64,000 nucleotides of DNA. Source: Aquila chrysaetos chrysaetos. Taxonomy: Eukaryota > Chordata > Aves > Accipitriformes > Accipitridae. A model generated the notes under the pieces. That model was not told the origin of the DNA. It saw only the letters and a program-made list of their open reading frames with translations, and made no database searches. The stretch's first letter is position 1. Each line of letters opens with the position of its first letter. Positions 10,843 to 22,800 of the stretch are shown piece after piece. Made by a program: the position numbers and the translations under genes. Location of the stretch: NCBI RefSeq assembly GCF_900496995.4, contig NC_044009.1, positions 37,533,505-37,597,504 of the forward strand, written 5' to 3'.

Positions 10843-13800
10843 GTACAGCTTGCTCGGCTATTTAATATTTTTATTCACGTCAGGTTTACTTCAACCTTTC
10901 CTCTTCTCCCCTCACAAAGCGTTGCCTAATCACCGGGTTACCAGCACCGCAGCTAAGTCGCCGCCGCCTTCCCGCTGTTACGAAAGAGCCGGGACGGAGA
11001 GGATCCCCCCCTTCAACCCCCGCCCCCCGCAGCGCTCGGAGGTTTTGGCTTTTTTGTTTCGGGGGGGGGGGGGGGGGGAGCCTGCGAGTACGTGGCTCCC
11101 GAGCCCTGCCGACACCCTCCCGCCGAGTTCCCCCTTCCCCTCGTACGCGGGGTGACCGCCTCGCCGGCACCCCCCGTCTTTGAGCTTTCCCCCTTTTCAT
11201 CTTTGTGCGTATTTTGGAACTTTTAGGTAGGTGCCTTGGACCAAAAAAAAAAAAAAAAAAAAAAAAATCCCATCTTTTGAACCGGGTTGCTTCGCGGACT
11301 TGGCAGAGGGCTTATTTTTGGCGGGCGGAGCTGGGAAGTGTGGGCTTTCCTCGAACGTGGGGCGGCAGCGCCCACCCTGAAGGTGAGGCCGTGCCGGCAC
11401 CCTGGGCGGCTTCCCGCCCGCACCGCCTCAGCCGCGCTGCGGCTGGCGGCCGAGGCGCTACCCCCGGGGCGGTGCGCGGGGGGGCTCCCGCCGCTTTTCC
11501 CTCCTTCAGCTCAGCCCGGCGCTCCCCCGCTGTGGCCAGAGACCATTTTGTCTCTCCAACCCTCACCGCTCTCCTGGCCTCCCCTTACATAAATATACTT
11601 CGCATATATAGGTCCCCTGAGGGGGCGGTAGATGCGCCTGGCCCCGCTGCCGTCAGCGCTGGCCGGCCGGCCCACGGCCGCCGCCACCCTCCCCTCAGCA
11701 GGAGGCGGGCGGTTTGAAACCTTTCCGGGGGGTGGGGGACGGGGAAGGCGGGGTGGGGGGGGGCAGCGGTGGCGGCCGGCGCTGCCCGCCCGCCCGCGGC
11801 CCCCGGCCGGCTCTGCCGCCCCCTCCCCTGGCGGCCCCATTGGCTCGCGGGCGGGCGGTGCGGCGAGGGGGAGGGGAGGCGGGTGGCGGGAAGCGGGGCC
11901 TGATGGCGGCGGGAGGTTGGTGGCGGGGCGGGAGGAGGGAGGGCGGCGAGCGGCTCCTGTCACCTGGCGTGCGGCAGCTGTGGGGTAGGCGGCGGGGTGG
12001 GAGACGGTAAAATAAGGCTGAACCCGGGCGGGGGTTGAGGACCGCCCTCTGTGGCTTGGGCACCTCCGCTCGGGTGGCGGTCCGCAGGCCGCGGCGGGTC
12101 CCCTTCCTCAGTGGCACCCGGCGAAGGTGGGTGAAGGACCGTTATCCGTGCTTGGGACATCAGGGGTTGGGTGGACGAGTATTCTTCCTCCGTACAGCAT
12201 TTCTTGGATGTTGGCATGGGCAAGTGTCTTACCATAAGGCTGTCTCTAGCCAAAAATTAATTCTTTTGGTTGCTTGGCGAAACACGTGGGTTTCATTCCT
12301 GAGAAGTCACAGTGCATCTCCTGGGGCCCCTTCCCAGGTAGTCGAAGTGATTCTAAAGCGAGCACTTGCGTTTGAGGGAGTAAAGCAGTGGTTTTCACCC
12401 TTTTGCAGTTGTGGATCCATAATGCTTTCCACTGGCAGTACAGATCTCTTTGGGAATACCTCAAATGTGGCATTTATTATTTTGTTTTTCTTAGTGACCT
12501 TTCCCAGATCGCTAGGAAGAGATTCACAGACAAGCCTAAGATGTTCACTGCCTGAAAATCACTGAAATAACAACAAAAAAAAAATTAGAGGGAAGTAAAA
12601 ACAGAGAAGGGAAACCAAAGAGAACAGGACAGAACTTTAAATGGTTTGAGGACCAAAATTAAAAAGTTAGGATTTGCAAAGAGCCTAAAAACACCAGAAA
12701 GAGGCAGGAAACAGAAAAAAAAAAAATCACCTAAGTTGCTTGGTTTTGTCTGGCTTTGTTGTATTTACCGTTTAGATTTCTAAAAAAAAGGTGTTAGGCT
12801 CCTCAGTGTACGCTGTGTTTGATGGCAGCCAAACTAGATTGCTAATGATGAACTGCTCAACTTAATTGCTTCCTAACCAAGGCGCATGCAGATGAAACTT
12901 CATGATAGCTAGAGCTTTTTGTTGCATTATATTTCTTTTTTTCTCTGCTTCTGTGGTGGTGTACAGAATTTGAGAGGCATTCACCATAGTCTCATAACAC
13001 TAAAAAAAAAAATGCTACCACTGAATTAAAGTTCTTTGACAGTCAAAACAGTGAAAATTATTCAAAATATTAAAAGGAATATAAGACAACCTAAATAGTA
13101 TATGTTTTTCACTATCACTAGCTGATACGTATATATTCTTTAATGAGTGTTATTCATAGAAGGGGAAGCGGGAGGAAGGATAAGGAGAAGTTGTAATATG
13201 ATACTAGTTTTTATTCTGTTTAGAGTTTCAAAAATCATTTTACAAGTCATGGATGCCCTGTTTGCATACACGCTGGATGCAAATAGGCATTAACTGGATT
13301 AATAACAGTCTGTTTAAATTTAACAATACAGTGAACATCAGGAATGAATTAATCTGAAACCCTTTGGTAACCAGCACGGCTACTTAAACGATGTCCTTCG
13401 GCACACACAAGTATTTGTACGCTATATGCAGAAGGGGTGGGGAAGCTGAGGACTTTTTCACAAAGGAGGTTCTGTTCTCAGTAACATGATTCCTGTTAGT
13501 CCTGGCCAAAACAGTAATGCCTACAGCAATTATGACAAAGGGAAAGTATTTTTAATTTGCTGGGGTTAGATCTCTTTTGTCTCATCAGTGCTATGCAAGT
13601 ATAAAGAAAAGAAAGGTGAGGGGGGAGGGTTTGGATGCTGGCAGTTTGAATTTATGATGTGTGAAAGAATGTCTGGTGTGAGAGTGGTATGTGAGACATT
13701 AAAGTGTAGTATTTTTAAGGTTTGGAACAAGGGAAAGAAAACCTATGTTGTGATAGAAAATATTGAAGAGAAATTCCAGGCATTTCTTTAAACATTAAGT

Positions 13801-16800
13801 TGATACACTGAACATCATTCCGTTGAAAGCAAGAGATGTTCAAATACCTTGTCCTTGTCTGTTTCTGGTTTAAAACTAGTATTTCATTTATTTGATTGGA
13901 TGGCTCAACAGTTGATTTGTTTTCTGTTAAAGTTTATGCTCCCATGTAAACCTCACCATCAGTGGAAAAAACAAGCTGCTCCATAAATAGCAAAATTTGT
14001 TGAACCTGTTTTCCGTGACTGGTGACCTGTGTCCCCCTCACTCCACTGCCTTTTCCTTGCAGCAGTTGTCTCCCAACTCATGCTTTCCTTTAAGAGTCAT
14101 GCTCTCAATTCTCTCCAAGTTCAGTTTCAATATCCCTAAAATATCTCCAAGGCAAGAGCTACTTTGGGTTTTGGGAGTGCTTCTTCATACATTGGTCTGC
14201 CTGTGGTGTTTGGTTAGCAGCAGACCAAGCAGAAACGTTAACAGTTGAGATCCTACTGTAGCATTTCCCTCATCAGGGTGACTAATATGTATGTCTCATT
14301 TGAATCCAGATGCTGGTTTTTGAAAATGGTAAGAATATAGTTGTAGGAGACCTTTAACTCTCTGTTAAACTTGACTGAAATTGGCCATTGTGTTCCAAAA
14401 GTAGTCAAGAGGAGACTGGCAGAGACCACAATTGCATAACTCTTGTTTTATTTGGAAACCAGGCAAAAAGAGTTACTTTTTTATAAGCCCTTGGTACCAT
14501 ATGCTGAAGAGTGAATCATGTGTAAACTTACTGCTGGCAATTAAACAATTCATCTCTGTAACCAAGACTGATTAAAATTATTTCTTGTAAGTTAATCTTC
14601 GGTCAACACTAGACTTTCACTAGTGTAGTTGTATCAAACATCTTTGATTTATCATCAACATAACTTTACAAGCAGATGTCTTTGGATTAGATGCAGGTAA
14701 CATGCCGAAGTTAAACTTTGGTCAGTTTATCTTGTCTTGCTAGTTTAACCTGAAATAAAGGCTTTAAAATTTAAAGCTTTCTTAAATCTAAAGTCCTAAT
14801 AATATCTCTTTAACAACTCCTTTGCAGTTTAGGTTTTTTTCCTCTAAAATTATGATGTACGTCTACTCCAAGTGAATTCATGGGAGTTGGGTGTTTCATT
14901 TCATGACCATGTCGGAATTAAATTTGTTTGAAATAATCAGTAAGATTTCATGGGACAGTGATAGTGCAATCTTACTGGAAAACTTCTGGGGTTTTTTTAA
15001 TGCGTAATTTAATGTTTTCCAATCCTCTTTCTTAACTGCCTGTTCCTTGCCTTCAGCTTGAATCATACAACTTGTGGATCAGCCACTAAATAAACCTCAC
15101 TGCAGGGATAAGACCTCAACATTTCTGTCCTTTTGCAGAATTAACATATGTCTTTCTAAAGGTCACTGCTGATGAAGCTGTCAGAAAATACAGTTTTTCA
15201 CTAGGCTGCTATGCTATCATTGTCGTCGGTTAGGTGTGAGAAACTTATAAGTAGTTTTTTGTAAAGAATGAAATGGTAGAGTTAAGTCTTTATTTACAAA
15301 AGAGATTAAAAGTAAATTGTTATATCTTTGTATTATACTGTTAATTTCACCCTATTTACCTCCATGTTTTTCACTTTTTCAGACATTCTTTCTAACCTGT
15401 TTGATCTGAAGGGATGTGTTTTTAAGTGCCCCACGTCCTTTCATCTTCTCAGGATTTGGTTTCACTCATGCTTTGTGCCTTAGAGCTTTGGGTCTTCTCA
15501 GTCAGAGGCCCTGAATGGTGTGACCTCTCCGTTTTCCTTGTGAATATTTGACAGTAATGCTTAGATGCTTTCTCCTGACATTTCAAACCATTCCTTGACT
15601 GGAAGGCTGGGGATCAAGTTCTAGATGTGATAGATTGATTCACTGTATGACAAATTTGTCAGTTTCCTTTTGTGATATTTTTCCTTAGTAATACTTTACT
15701 TCTGTTTCTCTTTGTTGGTGCTGTTGTAGCAAAAACACACTCAGGAATATGGAAAGATCTTCAAGTCTCACTTTGGTCCCCAGTTTGTTGTATCCATTGC
15801 AGATCGAGATATGGTTGCTCAAGTCCTCCGAGCAGAAGGTAGAGCACCACAAAGAGCTAACATGGAATCCTGGCAGGAATACAGAGACCTACGAGGGAGA
15901 GCCACGGGACTTATTTCTGCGTAAGTGTTGTTACTCCTTAATTTTCTTTGTTTTCTTGTAAAAGTTTAGTGATTTTTCTGAAGGACTGTACAGGTCATTT
16001 GGGAATTCAGGCCTTACTGTGTGGGGAAATTTGTGTGTCTAGTGGGGGGAAGAGCATAGGAATTTATGGGGAATTGTTTGTTCTGCTGTAAATTTTCAAA
16101 GGAATGGTAATGATGTGTAGTTTGAATGTAGAGCAAGCTACCTTGCATAAAAACATTCTTGGGGAGTGTGTATCAGCTGGAGTTGTCTGAGCTGACTCAC
16201 TTACCTTGAAGCAGTATTGCAGAATAGGGATTACAAACTTCGGCACAGCACCGTGCAAACTGTGCTTTTAATGCTTCAGATCTAGACTGTTGCATCCGGT
16301 TGGCAGTGTGCTGTGTGGACTTGTTGGCTCAGGTTGGCTTTAGCTTTATTGTTCACCAAAGTGCCCCCTTAGTAGATTAATGTAGAGAAGTCACTGTATA
16401 GTAAATTCACACTGTTGTGCATCCCTGTGCAGATATTTTTTGTATGTATCTGATCGTAGAGAGTTATGTGTCTTTACGGCTTGCATAAATTGGCAGTGCA
16501 TGTGGGTGTGGTTAATTGCCACTGGGAGCTACTCACAGTCCCCACTGACATAGGATGTTTATTTAGAGGGAAACTAATTTCCTGAGTCATGGACAGTCTG
16601 TTTCTTTCATGGTGGCAAAAGGCGTTATGTATTGCACTGCAGACTCAAATCTTAAGCTGCAGTTCAGAGTCAAACTAACAGTTCCTTGATGTTTTGTGAG
16701 ATGAGATCTTAAATCAAGAGATAGTCAGAAAGTATTTGTTAAAGAGATTAAATTCTTTTGCTGGCCAATAAGTTTCTGTACCCTGCAGCAGCATTGCTCC

Positions 16801-19800
16801 AGGTGAAAAAAATTAATGGGAAATACATAGCAATTTAAAATAAATGCATAAAAGACAATTGCCTGTCTTCATAAGGAATCAAAAGATATCCCTGGAACCA
16901 CTGTTCCCAAATACTCTGCTCTTAGGAAGCATGCAGATGCTGCAATTCAGATTTTTAGTCTTCAGCACACAGATTTCAATACATAGCTCAGCTAAAGGAG
17001 AATCTAGCTGTAAATTGTTTCTCTATAGCTAGGTCTGCTACCCTATTACTTTGTAGGTTTAGAATTAGGGTAACTGAAAGTGATGTATCAGTAGTGGAAT
17101 TTAAGGTACTAGCTCAAATCGTTGATTTGTCAGATCTGAATGTGATACCTTTCTTTGGTAATTAAGCACCAACTCTAGGTAAAAGCAGTTTTGCAGACTA
17201 TCCATTCAAATATTTATTTAAAGTAATTTTAATAAGCAAATTTTGGTAATTTCTTGTGTTAGCTGCTACTAAAATACTAATACAGAGATACTTGTCAAAT
17301 TCAGCACACTGAGTGGACAAGTTCTGTCACCCAAACTAGAGATTGACTTACACATGCATGTACATGTTGCAACACTGAAATTTAATGAGGATGTGCAAAA
17401 AATGTAGGAGCATAATACCAAATATACATTATCATCATTTTCATCTCACCACTTGCTTTCATTTGACATGAAAAAAATCATAAACAGTTTCATTGCAGAG
17501 CTCTTACCCAGGTGATGATTGTTAAGGAAAATTGGGTATAGACATTATTAATAATTTCTTCTAGGGAGGGGGAACAGTGGCTAAAAATGAGAAGTGTACT
17601 GAGGCAAAAAATTCTGAAACCCAAAGATGTGGCTGTTTACTCTGAAGGAGTCAATGAAGTTATCTCAGACTTAATTAAAAGAATCCACACCCTCAGAAGT
17701 CAAGAGGACGATGGGGAAACAGTGACCAATGTTAACAACCTTTTCTTCAAGTATTCAATGGAAGGTAAGCCCAGGCTGTATAATATTGGTAAAGAAAATG
17801 CATATAAAGCAGTGTGCTTATGGTTAGGCATTTTTGTCAAATGGCTAGTGCCCCATTGTGATTGATCTGAAAAGGCAAGCTTGATGTTCTGCACTCAGGT
17901 GTCTTCCTACTTAGTGCAGTAGGTATCAGTGGAATTTCTTTGTGGAGTCCAAAGAGATGACACCTTGTATTAAGGGACAATTCCTGTGGAATTGCTGGTA
18001 TATAGGTAAAATGTAAAATCAAGGCCCTGAGCAGTTTCAGTACTCCATATTTCTGTATTAATTTCTCAAGAATAAGGGTGTTGACCTTCTGACAGTGTGA
18101 CTTCTAAGACATGTTAATCTGACAACATACTCACCAAATTCCAGGTGAGGAATCACTGTGTGATGTATGTAAATTCTGTTCATAGCATAATGTGGGAAAA
18201 GATACTGCTTTACCCTGCCTACACATGCCAAGTGAGGGATTGTTATGCTTGCCTTAAAATCATCTGCCACTGGCTACCATTAATGAGGGAACACTGAATG
18301 GAACTACAGCCTGAGCTAGTATGGCATTTCCCATGGTCTTATAGAAAACTAACAGTGATTCATACTTCATGCATTCCTTCAACTGACTGCATACAACCTA
18401 ATCTAGTTATACGTAGTGCCTTTTAAAAACATTGGTACTCTTTGCTGACAGGCAGCTGAATAATTTGAGATTTGCAAGAACTTCCAAATTGCTCATCTAT
18501 GAAGATGCTGTATCAAATTGCTGGCTGCCTGTTTGGTAAACTAACCTCAGTCTGTTCTGCATTAATAGTGTCTAAAAATGGCCTTAAACTGAGAGTTACC
18601 AGTTTTATGGAATTTTAAACTCTGAGCTTACAGATTCACTTTAACTGATGGGTTAGTTTAAATTCTTCACATTCTTTTAGCTTTTCATTTATAACTTGTG
18701 CCTGGCACGCACTTATTTCCTATATGAATTGCAGTTTTAATTAACTTACGCTGTCAGCTCTTCAGGGAACCAACGTGTAAGATTTTTTTGAAAGGACCAT
18801 GTAAAGAGCAAAAGAATGCATAAGAACTAGCAGTTGCTGAAAGAGGCACAAGAGAAATAAAAGGCACAGAAAAATATCTTCCCAGGGAGGAAAATTAGGG
18901 AAGGAAGAGTGAGTTGAAAATAGCCAGTTTTTAAAATTATTTTTGTCAATAAAGAAGATACACAAAGCAAACAACAGGGAAAAAGACAAGTTTCTTAAAA
19001 TATCTCTATGTATATATACTTGAGAATTTATGGAGACTTTGATGGAGGGCAAGATCACAGTTAAACATCATTATTGTACCTGCTTTTAATAGGAAAAACA
19101 GAGAAAAAAGAGATTAGAGTGTTAATAGACCAGTTCCTCTAATTATCTAGTTAACAGCTATTCTAATATTTCCTGGAAAGATTTAGACAAACTATTAACT
19201 AATGAATTTAAAAGCACAAAATTTATTTTAAAACTTCTGATTTGATGCAAATGGCTTTAAGAAATTATCTAAATGTTTTTTTAAATTACCTAATTGCCCC
19301 ACTGGACTTTAGAAAAATCATTAAATAAGATTATTTTGACAATAGGAATGCTTTTTATACCATAACATGTGATATTTTAATAAATAAACTGGGCAATATG
19401 ATCTAGATTTTGCAAGCTGGGAGGAAAAATTGCTAGAAACCTGTGTTCAGGAAGTAATTAAGAAATGGTTTTCTATCAAACTGAGAGAACATTTTGGTTA
19501 ACTCCAGTAGGGCAGTTTCTGGCTGAGCTCTGTCTAGTATTTGATAATTTGGCTATGTTTATAAAAACTGAGCTGAGAGATTGCAGGGACACTAATGGAC
19601 AGGTAAGGATTAACTTGATAAATGGAAGAAATGGTCCAGAGTGGAGAAGAAGAATTTAATGAAAACTTTATATAAAGTACTGTTATTTGGGGGGAGGAAA
19701 GGGAATGGTATTCCTAGTAGGGATCACTGCAGTACTGCAGAAAAGCGTCTGAGAAAATTATAGCAAGTCAGGAACAAGAGAGGAGTCAGTATTGTCACTT

Positions 19801-22800
19801 GCAAGTGTGTCACACACTTGCTGTTTTTCAGGGCCACATGGAGTATATTGTGTGCAGTAAAATCACTGTCTGGAGTGCAAGTTCTTTATCCATTTATGCA
19901 TACTCATTATTCATTTACTACCAGCTTATGACAAAGAAAGGCATAGCCACTGCTAGAAACTCCTGTGTTATCACAAGTTACCAGAAATGTCTTTGGACTT
20001 GTATGTCCCTATGTATTCAGAGGCCAACACGGCAGGCTCAGGATTAGCGGTGCAATGCGAAACACAGCAAACATGCTGGAGGGCTGCTCTACTGCTGGTG
20101 GAATTCCTGGCTGTCTTCTCATGCTGAGCATTATTGACATTGTAACCACTGTCTCCCTATGATGTTTAGCTGGGATTTTTTTACTGTGTTTTAAATTTCT
20201 ATTTGATCTGCTCCCAACTGCAGTAATAATAACTAAATATTTTTGGAAGGTAGTTCCATTATGGTAGCATTTTAATTCCTTAAATTATTAATATGTATAT
20301 ATGCATGTGTATAGCAAATTCTTTGATTTCGTATGTGCAGGTGTGGCAACTATTCTGTATGAATGCCGGTTGGGCTGCCTGGAAAACAACGTCCCACAGC
20401 AGACTGTTGAATATATTGAGGCTCTGGAGTTGATGTTTAGTATGTTTAAGACCACTATGTATGCAGGTGCTATTCCCAAATGGCTTCGTCCACTTATTCC
20501 AAAACCCTGGAGAGAGTTCTGCAGATCCTGGGATGGACTCTTCAAATTTAGTAAGATTTAGTAGTAGAAAAGTTCAGCTGTATTTCTGCAGGTTCTGTGT
20601 GTGTTTGAACAGGACTTGCTGCATTTCTTTTCTAAAATTATAAGAAGACATGGTGGCGGAAGTAAGTTTCATATTAAATGCAGACTGGCCAAGGGAACCG
20701 TTTTAAAAAACACGCTATTGAAAAAAGAATTTTACCTGTACACTTTAAATATTCCCCTATTTTATACTGCTGTTTCTTTATTCGTCTTCATCTGTTTCAG
20801 CACCCAGTCCTCACTCCAGGTCCAAGTTCTTTGCCAAGGCTTTATCTTAAGCCACTCAAATTTTAATGAGGGTAGTTTTGTTGACTTCAGCAAGTATTCA
20901 GTCAGGCACTCTGACAAATAATCACCACTAAAACTGACTAGAAGGGTAAAAAATTAGACTTTAGCAATTAATTAAACTCTTTGTGAAGTTTATATATACA
21001 CATACAAGCATATAAGTTGACATAGAAGTAGACTGCTGTACTACAGTATGTTTTTTTGTAAATAAAGCATTCCAGGCTACTTTATGAATCAGCTTTCATG
21101 TAAGTAAGAAGAAAGAGTTGTCTTTGCAATATAGATATTTTTTTAACATTCTGGAGTGTTAAAAACCCCTAACTCTCTTTCCCTCTCTAATGTTAGAAAG
21201 CTGCATGCATTTTTAAATTTATTTTATTAGCACTATTGGTCTAGGTAGGTCTGTGTATGTCTTCTTGAAGGTAGATTCTTTAGTTTCTTAACTTCTAGTA
21301 TGTGTTAATAGGTTTAATTTTTAATATGTATTGATCTGTACCTCTAGTAGGCATTAGGGAATCCATTTAATGCTGATACAGGTGTGTTTTCTGTGAAACA
21401 CATACTTTTTGCATTGCCACTTCTAAGTTATTTCCCATGATAAAGTACTCTTGTTCCCTTTTGTGGGTTAAAAACAGCAGCAGACTTCAGCTTTATCCTA
21501 ACAGCAGCTGAAAAACTGTTCTTGAGGAATTTGTTCAGTTTAAAACTTGTTGTCATGCTGTTTCTTTGTTTAATCGCTTTGTGAAAAAGGAATTAAATGG
21601 TGAAAATCACTGTATGTGATGTGTGTATTTGTGTAGGTTTCATAAAGGAATATGTTCATTCTAGTTCACTTTTTTGTAAGCTCATTCTGTGAGGCATTAA
21701 TTTTCTGAGGAGTTTTCCTTTTTTTTAAAGCCCTTCTTTCACTGAAGATGCTGTTTGTAGTCACTAAAGTATAAATGGGACTGTGGATGAAATTGCTTAA
21801 AATGTTATTCACTGAAGTTTTTCAATTTTTGTTACTACTTGATGCTCTGCATCTTTGTTTTCAGTGTAGTTCAGTACTGTGGCTTGACCTTCCAGTTGCT
21901 GCTAACAGCTTGTAGCAGCCTGTGTGTGCTGAGTTGCAGCATGCTCTGCAGAGTTCACCACTTCTTGCAGAGTCGTCAGAAAACAAGCCCGGTGGGCGTA
22001 AAAACTTGACCTTGAGCTTCCTTCACTCCATGTCAGAAACTATAGTCTCTTGTGTCCTTTCTTCATGCTCAGCATTCTCATGCTGTGAGCTACCAAGGTT
22101 CCTGACAGCTCAGTCTTTCCTTACAATGAGTACCCAAGGACCTCCACCACCACTCTATTATCTTTTCCCTGAGAAAATAGATTCAAATTCAAATTTTTTT
22201 TTTTTTTTTGGGAGGGGGGTGTGCTATGTAGTGTAGCATAAGGGAGAAATGCCATTACTGCATGGAACCAGCAGAAAAATAAAAATGGAGGCTTAACAAT
22301 TTTTTTGAATCCTAAAGGTCAAATCCATGTTGACAACAAATTGAAGGCTATCCAGTCTCAGCTGGACCAAGGAGAAGAAGTGAATGGTGGGCTACTTACA
22401 TACCTTCTAGTGAGTAAGGAACTTACTTTGGAAGAGATCTATGCCAATATGACTGAAATGCTTCTGGCAGGAGTGGACACAGTAAGCTTGTTATCATTTT
22501 TCCTGTGCACACTTGTTTTCATAAACCAGTACCATTCACAGCTATCTTCAGGGGGGTTATGTTGTTTATAAGGACATAATTTCTGACACGTTTAAGTCAT
22601 GACATCTTTGAAGTGATAGAAAATACTTACAGCACTGTGTAATCTCTCTACTGGAAGGAAGTCAGTGTTCTGTTCTAGCTGTGGTTTACAGGAACCCATC
22701 ATTTGGGATTTGGTTCCACAGTTTATTAAACAGATAAAATAGCAATTGTCTTCACATTCGGCTTCAATTTCATATATTTTCTTTTACTAGTTTGAATATC

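Larger units (their letters stand above)
10640..12150. promoter_or_regulatory. CpG island spanning CYP27C1 exon 1 and 5' intron 1
   Basis: Very GC- and CpG-rich DNA starting within exon 1 and extending about 1.3 kb into intron 1. It contains many GGGCGG boxes, a G18 run and an A25 run. The densest CpG part (about 11.3-12.1 kb) lies downstream of the coding start, so it is not simply the promoter of the annotated transcript. Long open frames here on both strands are compositional, since GC-rich DNA has few stops. The island may serve a second promoter; see findings. Confidence 0.8.
10843..15729 (+). other. CYP27C1: CYP27C1 intron 1
   Basis: 4,887 bp, GTACAG to TTGTAG. The first 1.3 kb is the CpG island; the rest is AT-rich with no supported exon or recognisable mobile element. 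Confidence 0.85.
17765..20340 (+). other. CYP27C1: CYP27C1 intron 3
   Basis: 2,576 bp, GTAAGC to GTGCAG. Holds an ancient sense-strand CR1 fragment (about 19.1-19.7 kb) and a short palindrome at 19,801-19,821. Confidence 0.85.

Noticed and set aside
11243..11267. A25 as the tail of a SINE or retropseudogene
   Set aside because: No recognisable body precedes it on either strand and the surroundings are CpG-island sequence.
11205..12117. Long open frames on both strands in the intron 1 CpG island
   Set aside because: Pro/Arg/Gly/Ala-rich translations in several frames are expected in GC-rich DNA with few stop codons. They include homopolymer-coded Lys or Phe tracts from the A25 run.
17587..17865. 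Exon 3 frame read through past 17,764 into the intron
   Set aside because: The family sequence continues in exon 4 from a matching phase, and GTAAGC at 17,765 is a good donor, so the read-through is not part of the protein.
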